NCBI RefSeq assembly: GCF_028737205.1
Contig: NZ_JAQZAL010000047.1
Location: forward strand, 1 to 33,320
Source: Actinomycetospora lutea
Lineage (GTDB): Bacteria; Actinomycetota; Actinomycetes; Mycobacteriales; Pseudonocardiaceae
DNA: 33,320 bases
Direction of reading: 5' to 3'
Below are positions 1 through 8,303 of this stretch, piece by piece. Under the pieces are notes generated by a model. That model worked only from the letters and a program-made list of their open reading frames with translations. It was not told the origin of the DNA and ran no database searches. The position numbers and the translations under genes were made by a program. The first letter of the stretch is position 1; every line of letters starts with the position of its first letter.

Positions 1-544
1 GCTCGCCAGCCTCGTGCTCTGGTCCCGGTCGTGATCCAAGAGACACGCCCTAGTCAGCACGAGGTCACGATCACGCCTCACCGGGTCCGCGGGATAGCCT
101 CGTGCGCCTACGAGGAGGGTGAGTCGCCGGCCTGGGCGGCGAACCCCGAACGCGTCTCTTCGACGCCGACGAAGTCCTTGCGCCGGATGTCGGACGATCT
201 TGGGCGTGCAGGCCTCCTGCCAGCGGGGGCAGCGTCTGCCGGGGCCCCTGATCGTGGTCCTGTTCTGTGGTGGTTCCCGCGGCCCGTGCGCTACGACCAC
301 GGACGGCCACGGCCACAGTCCGGCCCTGGATCCAGCGTCAGGCCTGGGCCTGTGAAGGCGGTGCAGGTTCCGCGTCCCGGCGGAGAAGGGCGCGTCGCAG
401 CGCGGCGTGCCCGCCGCGAGCTCGGACGAGGGTGCACATGAACCACGGGACCGCCGAGAGCGCTCGTAGCCAGCCAAGCGCTCCGCGCCCGGTCAGCGGC
501 CGTCACGTCGACCGCTGTGATGGCCACCGTACGGACCCTGGACG
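1..544. other. No recognisable gene; probably decayed sequence
   Basis: I see open frames on both strands here, but none has a recognisable domain, a convincing ribosome binding site or a family-like composition. They look like high-GC open-frame noise. The stretch lies downstream (minus strand) of a broken IS3-type orfA, where an orfB would be expected. I looked for the DDE transposase core and did not find it. The likeliest reading is degraded mobile-element or intergenic DNA. Confidence 0.5.
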
Positions 545-774
545 ATCCGCGCGGGTCCGTTCCGGGCCTCGGGGTCCACTCGCGCCGTTCGCGTCCGCGG
601 CGATTCCGTTGCCGCGGGGTCCTCGGGGGCGCGTCGTCGGCCTGGCGACACCACGAGCGCACCGTGTCCGGGATGATCCCCAGCTGCGGGCGATCCGCTT
701 GCAGGCCTCGTTGAGGACAGACCCGGCTCCTGCGCCCGGGCCTCGCGCACCATCCGCTTGGCCCTCCGACGCAT
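545..774 (-). pseudogene. IS3-family transposase OrfA remnant, frameshifted
   Basis: Read on the minus strand from about 774, the sequence spells a typical IS3-family OrfA N-terminus in three different frames. First comes MRRRAKRMVREARAQEPGLS, then LNEACKRI, then PQLGIIPDTVRSWCRQAD. These pieces join if one C is restored near 714/715 and one G near 690, so at least two single-base deletions have broken the reading frame. Together they form the helix-turn-helix DNA-binding part of OrfA. The following leucine-zipper part is only faintly visible (ARVDPEARN) with further indels. No OrfB catalytic domain and no clear terminal inverted repeats were found. The family call rests on motif recognition; the exact ends are approximate. 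Confidence 0.7.
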
Positions 775-1342
775 CTCCTCGCTGAACTCGCTTCAACGCG
801 AGCCGGCCAACGGACTGCCGCGGCTTGCGAGTCCCTTCGGCTGGTGCGGTGCCGACGCTCCCGCCGTCGCATGACCTCGAGGTCACTCACCGGATCAGGA
901 CGTGGTGAGCATCGCTGGCTGCAGGTCAGCCCGGGTGTAGTCCTGGCATTGTCGAGGCCGACGAGCAGTCGAGGTACCGGTCTCAGCGCAAGCACATGGT
1001 GGTGTTCGAGTCGCCGGCCTCCATGCTGCTGCTCGCCGCGGCGCCCCGGCGGACCCTTGCTGTCAGAGAGGGGCGGCCGCGGCGTGAGCGGCTGCCTGGT
1101 CCTGCTCTCCGGCGGACCGCTCGGAGAGGGGTGGCTCGCGGGCGGACTCTCCGCCAACCCGACCGATCTATGTCCGGCAGATGCAGCCGCGCGCCAGTGC
1201 CGATGCGACGGTTGCCGAGCAGAATCGGGCGCCGAGGGCATCGTGTGCCGCCCAGGGATGGGGACAGACTGCGCAGGTCGCGGAGGCGGAGTGTCGCGGC
1301 GCCACCCGATCCTCGGTCGCGTTCGGGTCGGAGGCGGTCATC
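775..1342. other. Gene-free stretch between transposase remnant and tandem repeat
   Basis: No frame here has a recognisable product or a start with a good ribosome binding site. The long minus-strand frame across it is antisense-style noise, rich in Arg, Pro and Ser. It probably includes the outer end of the decayed insertion sequence, but I could not define a terminal repeat. Confidence 0.45.
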
Positions 1343-1398
1343 TCACGACCTCACGACCTCACGACCTCACGACCTCACGACCTCACGACCTCACGACC
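1343..1398 (+). repeat. Seven perfect tandem copies of an 8-bp unit
   Basis: The unit TCACGACC is repeated seven times without error, and a diverged eighth copy (TCGCGAAC) follows at 1399-1406. On the minus strand the first copy supplies the last Ser codon and the TGA stop of the DUF5994 gene. The rest of the array is therefore just 3' of that gene. Because the stop lies in the first copy reached, changes in copy number would not alter the protein. Confidence 0.95.
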
Positions 1399-1933
1399 TC
1401 GCGAACTGCGGCGGCGGCACCGGCCGGTCGGGCGTCGGGCTCGGCTCGTCGGGGTCGTCCGGGTGCCCGAGCAGCGCGGCCGGTAGCTCGGTGTTGTCGA
1501 CGGTGCTCGCCCGTCGCATGACGGCCGTGGCCTGGGCAGGCGGTGTCTCCGGGGGAACGACCAGCAGCACGATCGGCGTGTGCGCTGTCGAACGGCTGGT
1601 CACCCAGACGATGTCGGCGCCGAAGTCCGCGAACCCGTCGAACGCCACCCGGCCGGTCGGGGTGACGAGCCGCTGCCGTCCGGTGGGATGCCACTGCGCG
1701 GCGCCGAAACCGATGCGCGCGGTCGGTCCGACCCGGGGACCCAGTTGTGCGCTGACCGCGGCCAGGAGTGCGGGCAACTCCACCCGAAGGTCCCGCGATC
1801 GCGGCCACCAGCCGCCGTCGACGTGGCCCGTGCGTTTCAGGTTCGGTTTGAGCTCGAGCCGGACGCCGCCGTCGGCGTCGCTGCCGTGCTCGGCGAGCGA
1901 AGCAGGATCGTGATTGTCTCGTGGCTCCGACAT
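1391..1933 (-). CDS. DUF5994 family protein
   Basis: This 180-residue soluble protein has unknown function. The centre matches the actinobacterial DUF5994 family. It has the characteristic GHVDGGWWPRSRDL segment followed by ELPALLAAVSAQLG, and later a hydrophobic VLLVVPPETPP strand. The start chosen is the ATG at 1931-1933 (MSEPRDNHD); the longer frame to 2068 adds residues without family character. A G-rich stretch precedes the ATG, but the ribosome binding site is weak. The C-terminus is Pro-rich and ends in a tandem repeat that provides the stop. It is divergent from the acyltransferase gene, with about 208 bp between them. I recall relatives as small actinobacterial proteins sometimes found near stress genes, but no reaction is known. 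The family call is fairly sure; no function can be given. Confidence 0.8.
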   Translation of the reverse strand: MSEPRDNHDPASLAEHGSDADGGVRLELKPNLKRTGHVDGGWWPRSRDLRVELPALLAAVSAQLGPRVGPTARIGFGAAQWHPTGRQRLVTPTGRVAFDGFADFGADIVWVTSRSTAHTPIVLLVVPPETPPAQATAVMRRASTVDNTELPAALLGHPDDPDEPSPTPDRPVPPPQFARS

Positions 1934-2141
1934 CCGGTCGGTGCCCCCGTTCCAGGCCGCCCGGCGACCGCTATGGAGAGCGTCGAGGAGGCCGGCGATG
2001 ATCGCTCTCGGCGTGAAGCTCCTCGATGGCACACAGTACCCCGGGTTGATGGGACACGACGTCCGCACGGTGACCGGAGAGGGGTGCGGCCGTGGGGCCT
2101 ACGCTGGTCCGGCCTGTGGCGGGCGGGCCCGGAGGAACGGC

Positions 2142-3554
2142 ATGACGAGCGGGACCGGCGGTCTGGTCAACACCGCGAGCGAGATGAACCCGCTCGAGAC
2201 CATGATGTGGCGCGCCGAGGTCGATCCGCGCCTGCGGTCGCCGGTCGTCATCCTCGACGTCCTGGACGCGCCGCCGGACTGGGACCGGGTCGTCGCGTCC
2301 CACGAGTGGGCGACGCGGTTCGTGCCGCGCCTGCGCGATCGCGTCCTGGAGCCGTGGGGCGACTGGGGCACGCCGGCCTGGGTGCCCGACCCGGCGTTCG
2401 CGCTCCCGCACCACCTCGGCCGAGAGCGGGTGGCGCGACCCGGTGGGCGCCGTGAGCTCCTCGACCTCGCGGCGTCGATGGCCCTGACCCCGTTCGACCG
2501 CGAGCGCCCTCCGTGGGAGGCGAGGATCGTCACCGGGCTCGAGGACGGGCGGGCGGCGTACGTGCTCAAGGTGCACCACTCCGTCGCCGACGGCCTGGGC
2601 CTGGTGCAGATCCTGCGAATGCTGCACAGCGGGGTGCGCGAGCACACCGACCTCCCTGATCACCCCGAGCCCGACCGGTACGGCCCGTCGAGGCTGGGGC
2701 TCACCGTGACGCAGGCGGCGCGGGCCGTCGCGGGCGTGCCGACCCGGACGCTGGACCTGGTCTCCGCCGGTGCCGGCCTGCTCGGGCGGCTCGTCACGCG
2801 GCCCCTGGCGACGGTCTCCGACGGCTCGGCGTTCCTCGGGTCGGCGCTGCGGGCCGCCGTCGGGCCGGTGGTGCCCCGGTCACCGCTGCTGCGCGGCCGG
2901 AGCCTGGAGCGCCGCTTCGAGGCGCTCGAGGTGGACCTCGGCGTGCTCAAGGCGGCCGGGCGCGCGGCGGGCGGGTCGCTCAACGACGCGTACCTGGCCG
3001 CTCTGCTCGGCGGAATGCGTCGCTACCACCAGCGGTTCGGCGTGATCCCCGAGCACCTCGCCATGGGCATGTCGGTGAACACGAGGGACGCAAACGACCC
3101 CGTCGGTGGGAACCACTGGGCCGGCACGCGCTTCGCGGCGCCCCTGGGCGACGCCGACCCCGTCGCGCGCATCCTGCATGTCCGGGAGTTCGTCCAGCGG
3201 ACCACCGGCGAGCGGGTGGTCGACGGCCTCGGCCTCATCGCGCCGCTGCTGGCCGTGCTGCCGCCGCCGCTGCTCGCGCTGATCCAGGGCGGGGCGACGA
3301 GCGCGAACGACCTGCAGGCCAGCAACGTCCGGGGCATGACGGGGCCCGCGTACCTGGCGGGCGCGCAGATCGTGCGCAGCTACGCGTTCGCGCTGTTGCC
3401 GGGCGGCGCGGCGATGATCACGCTGACCTCCCACGGCGACACGTGTTGTGTCGCGGTGACCCTCGACCCGGCAGCCCTCACCGACCCGGACGCGTTCCTC
3501 GAGGACCTCCGGGCCGGCTTCGACGAAGTCCTCGCCCTCGCTGCCACGCGCTGA
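2142..3554 (+). CDS. Wax ester synthase/diacylglycerol O-acyltransferase (WS/DGAT)
   Basis: This 470-residue enzyme is predicted to transfer acyl groups from acyl-CoA to diacylglycerol or fatty alcohols, forming storage lipid at the membrane surface. The family's active-site motif HHxxxDG is present as HHSVADG at about residues 145-151. An N-terminal MNPLETMMWRAE segment and a later SLNDAYLAALLGGMRRY segment are also typical of bacterial WS/DGAT proteins. Length matches the usual 450-480 residues. The start is the ATG at 2142, preceded by GGAGGAAC; the longer open frame to 1914 has no family similarity. Actinomycetes often carry many paralogues, so substrate preference cannot be read from sequence. 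The gene stands alone: DUF5994 diverges upstream and a hairpin follows 16 bp after the stop. Confidence 0.9.
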   Translation: MTSGTGGLVNTASEMNPLETMMWRAEVDPRLRSPVVILDVLDAPPDWDRVVASHEWATRFVPRLRDRVLEPWGDWGTPAWVPDPAFALPHHLGRERVARPGGRRELLDLAASMALTPFDRERPPWEARIVTGLEDGRAAYVLKVHHSVADGLGLVQILRMLHSGVREHTDLPDHPEPDRYGPSRLGLTVTQAARAVAGVPTRTLDLVSAGAGLLGRLVTRPLATVSDGSAFLGSALRAAVGPVVPRSPLLRGRSLERRFEALEVDLGVLKAAGRAAGGSLNDAYLAALLGGMRRYHQRFGVIPEHLAMGMSVNTRDANDPVGGNHWAGTRFAAPLGDADPVARILHVREFVQRTTGERVVDGLGLIAPLLAVLPPPLLALIQGGATSANDLQASNVRGMTGPAYLAGAQIVRSYAFALLPGGAAMITLTSHGDTCCVAVTLDPAALTDPDAFLEDLRAGFDEVLALAATR

Positions 3555-3570
3555 CCCGGCCCGGCCAGGG

Positions 3571-3602
3571 TGTCGGGCAGAGGGTGCGCGGGCCGCCCGA
3601 CA
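3571..3602 (+). terminator. Hairpin after the WS/DGAT gene
   Basis: Arms TGTCGGGC (3571-3578) and GCCCGACA (3595-3602) form a perfect 8-bp stem with a 16-nt loop, starting 16 bp after the acyltransferase stop. No T-tract follows, which is common for actinomycete terminators. The remaining intergenic stretch to 3820 shows no gene. Confidence 0.5.
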
Positions 3603-3820
3603 ACGGCACCACTCGTCGGACCGCCCTTGTGCGCGGAGGAGCACATGACACCGTCGACGGCAGCTGCGGGCATCGCCATCGACCATCAGGGCTGGCGGAC
3701 TTCGGTGGTACGGCCCCCGGGGAGCATTGGGCGCCCTCAGAGAGTCGCCGGTTACTCATGCTCGGTGCTCCACGGCCACGTCGCGGCCGGCTTCCACAGT
3801 TGAACGGTCGGCGTTGAGCC

Positions 3821-4561
3821 GTGACCACGCCGGACGACGTCACCCGGAGATCGCACGCGAGCGCGCACTTGAGCGTCGGAGGGATCGGGGATGACCTGGC
3901 CGCAGCCTCGCTGCGCAGGTCGGCCGAGGGCCTTCTGTCCTGCGCCGTCGTGGAGCGGACTGTGGACCTGTCGGCCCTCGACGACGCCTACCACAGTTAC
4001 GTCACCACGCTCGCCAGGCTGACCGCAACGGCTCGAGCCCAGAGCTGCGAGCTGTTCCTCGTCGGGCTGCACCGTCCCGCGGTGCTCGCGGCCCTCGACG
4101 AGGCGCCCCTCGACGAGCTGTTCGCCGTCTATCAGGCCGCATGCCTCCACGACACCGCCCCGACCACCACCGTCCCACCGGTTCCCGGCCGCAGCGCCGC
4201 GTCCGCGTGGATGCCCGAGCCGACGCCGATGACCCCCGTCGGCGATGGCTCAGGGCCCGGTTGCGTCCGCCGCACGTCAGGGCCGTGGCGGACGCAACCG
4301 GCTCCACGACACGCTCGCGCCGACCACGACATCGATTCTCTGATCATGAGCGAGGGAGCGGGAATGACCAGTACCGACAACACGAAGGCCACCCCACGGG
4401 TGGATCGCGACCGTCTCGTCGAACTCCATGTCCTGGCCGCCAACGGTGACACGACCGCTGCAGCTCACGCGGACAAGTGGATGGCCGACGACCCCGTGGC
4501 ACGACGCATGTGGGACGGCGTGGCCCGTACCTGCGACGAACTCGGCGCGTCCTCGGCCTGA
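3821..4561 (+). CDS. Hypothetical protein, weak STAS-like N-terminal part
   Basis: This open frame of 246 residues starts at a GTG at 3821 without a clear ribosome binding site. Residues about 45-110 (VDLSALDDAYHSYV, then CELFLVGLHRPAVLAALDEA, then LDELFAVY) resemble the second half of a STAS or anti-sigma-factor antagonist domain. A normal one has a D-S-SGL phosphoacceptor region, which is absent here, so this would be a degenerate relative. Residues about 112-175 are low-complexity Pro, Thr and Arg. The last 65 residues look like an independent small protein with its own start (4364). The frame may therefore be two genes that share a frame because a stop is missing between them, or one genuine fusion. 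Function unknown. Confidence 0.4.
   Translation: MTTPDDVTRRSHASAHLSVGGIGDDLAAASLRRSAEGLLSCAVVERTVDLSALDDAYHSYVTTLARLTATARAQSCELFLVGLHRPAVLAALDEAPLDELFAVYQAACLHDTAPTTTVPPVPGRSAASAWMPEPTPMTPVGDGSGPGCVRRTSGPWRTQPAPRHARADHDIDSLIMSEGAGMTSTDNTKATPRVDRDRLVELHVLAANGDTTAAAHADKWMADDPVARRMWDGVARTCDELGASSA
4364..4561 (+). CDS. Small acidic hypothetical protein (alternative start within the longer frame)
   Basis: This 65-residue protein begins at an ATG that follows a strong purine-rich ribosome binding site (GAGGGAGCGGGA). That suggests it is translated independently of the longer frame containing it. It contains DRLVELHVLAANGD, a predicted helix, then ADKWMADDPVARRMWD and a C-terminal RTCDELGASSA. The amphipathic helices and the WMADDPVARRMWD core resemble small uncharacterised actinobacterial proteins I have seen, but I cannot name the family. 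There is no signal peptide or membrane segment. I favour this as the real translation product of the 3' half. Confidence 0.5.
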   Translation: MTSTDNTKATPRVDRDRLVELHVLAANGDTTAAAHADKWMADDPVARRMWDGVARTCDELGASSA

Positions 4562-5749
4562 GGCGATCCCCTGATCGCCGGTCTCCCACGGATGAAGTCC
4601 CGATCGTCCCGCCGACGGTCGCACCCGTCCCGGGGCTGGACGACGCCGCTGCCGCCTCCGCAACGACGAGATCGAGACCGCCGACGATTCCGACGAGGCT
4701 GCTGACGGCTGCGCCGCCACGACCGTCGAGGACCTGGACGATGTCGACGCTTGACTGCGCGTCGTCACCGCTCGATCAGGGCGTCGACCTCGAGCGGTGG
4801 GGGTCCCTGACGACGCCACGCCCAACGCAGCGTCGCTCGCACCCCTTCACACCAGCCACGTCGGGACCGCACCAGATCGGGGCACGACTCCTCAAGCCGC
4901 TCGGCGGCGAGCCTCTCCGCCTCGATCAACTCCTCTGAGGCCATCGCTCTCCGCCGCGTTGCAGGCGCCGGCGTGGCATCGGTGAGGCCGTTCGCCAGGC
5001 GCGACGGTGCCGTCGCGAGCCACCGACACGTCATCGCGACGCCGGCCGCGTACCAGCCCCCGCCACCACGTGCCGCGCCCCTAACGGTCCCGGACGGACG
5101 CGGTTCGCCAGACGGCAACGAACTCGCGACGAGGTACACGCAAGCTGCGCACCGGCCTCTCGCGGGAGGCGCTCCGTAGCCAACTCCCCATCCATGTGCT
5201 GGAACGCCCTCGTCCAGCGGGGAGTCATCAGTCGCGTGCATCGACGTGGCGACGGATTGGAGTGGGCCCGCGAGGAGACCGTCGTCACCGTCGGTGACGC
5301 GGCCATCACGTGGTGTAGAGGCCCCGCCAGCGCCTCCCACTGTTGTCCGCTGGCGACGAAACTTCGACGACTCGGGGACTTTGCCCAGGAGTGCCGGAGT
5401 CGAGGTCGATCAGGATTCCCAGAGCCGACGTGTCCGCGGCGGGCCACTCATCGAACCTAGCTCAACCCGCCACTCACAGAAGCCGCTTGCTTACTCTTGG
5501 TTGAACGTGTCAATGGAACCGAATGGTCGAGTGCTGGAACACGACCGTCGACGCAGCTCGCGGGGCCACGGCTTCGCGACATGGGGCGGTATTGATCTCG
5601 GCTTGCTGGCTTCTTCCACTCCGTCCCGGCCGATATATTGTTGCCTCCGGCGGCTGGTGAACCACAGCAGCCCGAGGCCGGCAGCGTTACCGGTCCCTCG
5701 CCCCAGTCGCTCGAGCGTCGAACGGATCTGCGAGCAGAGGGTAGGGGAG
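4562..5749. other. Largely gene-free region
   Basis: Apart from a possible 59-residue protein on the minus strand (4765-4944), no frame here shows a domain or believable translation signals. A short acidic tail-like frame ending in TVEDLDDVDA and a stop lies just before 4755; it may be the end of a decayed gene. Base composition becomes noticeably more AT-rich from about 5480 to 5640, as expected of a promoter or recently arrived DNA, ahead of the membrane-protein gene at 5750. Confidence 0.5.
4765..4944 (-). CDS. Possible 59-residue hypothetical protein
   Basis: The ATG at 4942-4944 is preceded by GGCGGAGAG at a good distance on the minus strand. The protein reads MASEELIEAERLAAERLEES, then CPDLVRSRRGWCEGVRATLRWAWRRQ, then a short Pro-rich tail. 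The first half is a charged amphipathic helix, and the CPDL...WC spacing with VRATLRWA recalls small uncharacterised actinobacterial proteins. It has no membrane segment and no recognised domain. It stands alone with no partner on its strand. It could be real or chance; the ribosome binding site and sensible amino-acid use are the reasons to list it. Confidence 0.4.
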   Translation of the reverse strand: MASEELIEAERLAAERLEESCPDLVRSRRGWCEGVRATLRWAWRRQGPPPLEVDALIER

Positions 5750-6469
5750 ATGAGCACTGAGAGCCGCGAAGGAGCCCGTGCCGCGAAGCCCCTGGACGAT
5801 CGTGGCGTGCTGGCCCTCAGTGGCGTCCTGTTGGTGGTGGGCTTCGTAGTCAATGCGATCCAGAGAGGAATCTGGCACCCCTCGGGGGCGGAAGACGATC
5901 ACGAGGCGATCTTTACCGAGTACGCGGCAAGCGAGGCCTGGGTGGCCACCCATCTTGCCGAGTTCGTGCTCGTGCTGGTGGCCTTTGCCGGACTGCTTGT
6001 GCTCTGCGGCGCCCTGCGACGAGAAGCTCCCCGCCTCGTGATGCTCGTCGGTGGCGCAATCATCGTGACGGGCGCGACCTGGGCCGTCCTCCAGGCGGTC
6101 GACGGCGTCACTCTCAAGCAGGTGGTCGACACCTGGGCCGCCGCGGCGGGGCCCGAGAGGGCGGAGCGCTTCGCCGACGCTGAGTCCGTCCGCTGGATCG
6201 AGTGGGGCGTTCAGAGCTACTTCCGACTCATGCTGGGATTGGCCCTTCTGCTTCTAGGTGTCGCCATTGTGGTGAGCCGCCTCATTCCGAGTTGGCTCGG
6301 CGCGCTCTTGGTGATCGGTGGCCTGCTCTCCTCTGTCATTGGAATCTCTGTTGGCTACGAAGGCCTGGAGAGCCCATTCCAAGACGCAGTGGGGATAGCG
6401 TTTCAACTCGTCGTCCTCGCCTTCAGCGTCGGCCTTCTAGTGATCGGCTGGAAGGCGCGGAAGGACTAG
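5750..6469 (+). CDS. Multi-pass membrane protein, DUF4386-like
   Basis: The protein has 239 residues and about six hydrophobic segments. They include GVLALSGVLLVVGFVVNAI near the N-terminus, FVLVLVAFAGLLVLCGAL, LVMLVGGAIIVTGATWAVL, LMLGLALLLLGVAIVV, LGALLVIGGLLSSVIGI and a final LVVLAFSVGLLVIGW. This layout and length resemble DUF4386-type integral membrane proteins of unknown function. The start ATG is preceded by GGTAGGGGAG; the much longer open frame upstream (from 5246) lacks protein-like character. Codon use is less GC-extreme than in neighbouring genes, and the upstream DNA is AT-richer, which may mark a separate origin. No operon partner is evident. Confidence 0.7.
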   Translation: MSTESREGARAAKPLDDRGVLALSGVLLVVGFVVNAIQRGIWHPSGAEDDHEAIFTEYAASEAWVATHLAEFVLVLVAFAGLLVLCGALRREAPRLVMLVGGAIIVTGATWAVLQAVDGVTLKQVVDTWAAAAGPERAERFADAESVRWIEWGVQSYFRLMLGLALLLLGVAIVVSRLIPSWLGALLVIGGLLSSVIGISVGYEGLESPFQDAVGIAFQLVVLAFSVGLLVIGWKARKD

Positions 6470-6580
6470 CGGTGCGGCCGTCGACCGAAGACTGGCAAGA
6501 GTCAGCGACCCGATGGTGTATGGCATCGTCCGGCTGGTGCGAGCCCAAGCTTGCCGAGGCGCGACGGTCTCAGTGATTGC

Positions 6581-6630
6581 TGGCCCCGAATCGACATCTT
6601 GATGGCTCCCACGTGGAGGGATCGGGGCCA
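6581..6630 (+). repeat. Inverted repeat in the leader of the PaaK-like gene
   Basis: The arms TGGCCCCGA (6581-6589) and TCGGGGCCA (6622-6630) are a perfect 9-bp inverted repeat with a 32-nt loop, ending 39 bp before the next start codon. It could be an RNA hairpin in the leader or an operator. No riboswitch family was recognised. Confidence 0.5.
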
Positions 6631-6669
6631 ATGGGTGCCAAGAGGCCGGTCCTGCCGAGGGAGGTGTCA

Positions 6670-8043
6670 ATGACTCAAGGGTCGACCTCGCACCGAGTCC
6701 GCAACTCCACAATGGTGCTGCGGGTCCTGGCTCGTCGTCGGCGATTGCGGCAGCGGGACCACTGGAGCCGGACTGCGCTGCTTGCCCACCAATCCCGCGC
6801 ACTCTCCGAGCTGCGGGCGTTCGCCGGTGATCGGTCATCGTTCTACCGGCGGTTTCACCGTGGAATGGGCGATAGGCCGCTGGGTGAACTCCCGGTACTG
6901 ACCAAGGCGCTCGTCATGGAGCACTTCGACGAGGTCTGTACTCAACCCGAGGTGCGCCTCGCCGGAGTGGAGCGCTATCTCCAGGCTGCGTCGGTCGACG
7001 AGCTCCTGGGCGGCCGCTACTACGTTGCGGCCACGGCCGGCACGACGGGGCGACGGGGCGTGTTCGTGTGGAGCCCGGCGGAGTGGGTGGACGTCGTCGC
7101 CTCCTACAACCGCGCGTTCGACTGGGCGGGCTCCACTGCCGGTCTCACTCGTCGGGTGAGGACCGCGGTGGTGAGCTCGACGAACCCCTCGCACCAGTCG
7201 TCGCGGGTGGGCGCCTCGGTGCACAGCCGTTGGGTGCCGACCCTGCGCCTGGACGCCGGTGATCCGCTACCGGCGCTGGTCGATCGGCTCAACGCCTGGC
7301 GACCGGACTTGTTCATCGGTTACGCCACGATGCTGCGCCTCCTGGCCGTGGAGCAACTTGCCGGTCGCCTCACCATCGCGCCGCGGTTCGTGTTCAGCGC
7401 GTCGGAGGTGCTCACCACGTCGACCCGCTCGTTGGCCGAACGGGCCTGGGGGCGTCCACCCCACGATGTCTACGCAGCGACCGAGACATCCGGCATCGCC
7501 GCGGAGTGCGGCGAGCACCGGGGGATGCACGTGTTCGATGACCTCGTCGTGCTCGAGGTGGTCGACGACGACTACCGCCCGGTACCGCCGGGCCGGTACG
7601 GGTCGAGAGTGCTGGTCAGCGTCTTGTTCTCGCGCACGATGCCTCTGATCCGCTACGAGATGAGCGACAGCGTGCAGCTCGCCGTGGATGGCGACTGTGC
7701 GTGCGGACGGCCGTACACGCTGCTCGAGGGCATCCAGGGCCGGGTGCAGGAGACACTTCGCTTCCCGACGTCCGAGGGCGGCACCCGCGACGTGCAGCCT
7801 GTGACGTTCCACCACGTGATGGACACCGTCACGGCCGCGGGCTGGCGGATCGTCCAACAGGAAGCCGGACTCGAGGTCCTGCTCGCCCGACCCTTCGACG
7901 TCGATACCTCAACCCTGGCGGCCTCGCTGAGCGAGGTCCTCGAGGCCCAGGGCGTCGTCGCGCCCCCGGTCACGGTCCGCGCCGTGGAGACCATCCCGCA
8001 CACCGCCCTGGGAAAGTCACCCCTGATCGTGCGAGCGCCCTAG
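6670..8043 (+). CDS. Phenylacetate-CoA ligase (PaaK)-like adenylate-forming enzyme
   Basis: This 457-residue protein belongs to the ANL (acyl/aryl-adenylating) superfamily and is closest in style to PaaK and CapK. The ATP-binding loop ATAGTTGRRG lies at about 121-130. The A5-type motif YAATETSG is near 268-275, RYEMSD near 328-333, and a CACGRPY cysteine pair near 343-349. The catalytic lysine candidate is K449 in HTALGKSPL at the extreme C-terminus. PaaK relatives activate carboxylic acids as adenylates and pass them to CoA or another acceptor; the substrate cannot be read here. The start ATG is preceded by GGGAGGTG. No carrier protein or aromatic degradation genes are adjacent. Its stop overlaps that of the convergent SHOCT gene in a shared CTAG. 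Confidence 0.8.
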   Translation: MTQGSTSHRVRNSTMVLRVLARRRRLRQRDHWSRTALLAHQSRALSELRAFAGDRSSFYRRFHRGMGDRPLGELPVLTKALVMEHFDEVCTQPEVRLAGVERYLQAASVDELLGGRYYVAATAGTTGRRGVFVWSPAEWVDVVASYNRAFDWAGSTAGLTRRVRTAVVSSTNPSHQSSRVGASVHSRWVPTLRLDAGDPLPALVDRLNAWRPDLFIGYATMLRLLAVEQLAGRLTIAPRFVFSASEVLTTSTRSLAERAWGRPPHDVYAATETSGIAAECGEHRGMHVFDDLVVLEVVDDDYRPVPPGRYGSRVLVSVLFSRTMPLIRYEMSDSVQLAVDGDCACGRPYTLLEGIQGRVQETLRFPTSEGGTRDVQPVTFHHVMDTVTAAGWRIVQQEAGLEVLLARPFDVDTSTLAASLSEVLEAQGVVAPPVTVRAVETIPHTALGKSPLIVRAP

Positions 8044-8303
8044 GACGAGGCGCGCGGACGTATACCGGCGCTGATGACGTCCACACGACGCCGGTATTCC
8101 TCGTCGTCGATCTCCCCTCGCGCGAAGCGCTCGTCGAGGAGCTGCCGGGGCGTCGGACGGTCGGTGGTGACCGAACCCGCTCGCCCGATGTAGCGGATGA
8201 GTGCGACGATCCCGAAGATGATCAACGCCCAGAACAGCACCATGCTGACGGTCATGAGCCCGTAACCCCAGCCGTTCATGCCGGGGCCGTACCACCACAT
8301 CAT
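8040..8303 (-). CDS. SHOCT-domain small membrane protein
   Basis: This 87-residue protein has an N-terminal aromatic and glycine patch (MMWWYGPGMNGWGYG). One transmembrane helix (about 16-38, VSMVLFWALIIFGIVALI) follows, and the C-terminal SHOCT motif LLDERFARGEIDDEEYRRR lies at about 55-73. SHOCT domains are short helical tails thought to mediate oligomerisation or interaction. The start ATG is well placed behind GGGAGG. The gene is convergent with the PaaK-like gene and its TAG shares the CTAG 8040-8043. A second SHOCT protein occurs at 12231-12446 beside the multicopper oxidase; this one has the same plan with a more aromatic N-terminus. The precise role is unknown. Confidence 0.85.
   Translation of the reverse strand: MMWWYGPGMNGWGYGLMTVSMVLFWALIIFGIVALIRYIGRAGSVTTDRPTPRQLLDERFARGEIDDEEYRRRVDVISAGIRPRASS

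Noticed and set aside
1343..1398. CRISPR array
   Set aside because: The units are 8 bp and contiguous without spacers, so this is a simple tandem repeat.
4594..4755. Acidic frame ending in TVEDLDDVDA before 4755
   Set aside because: The tail looks protein-like, but there is no start or ribosome binding site in frame, and no upstream part with family character. It may be a decayed gene end or chance.
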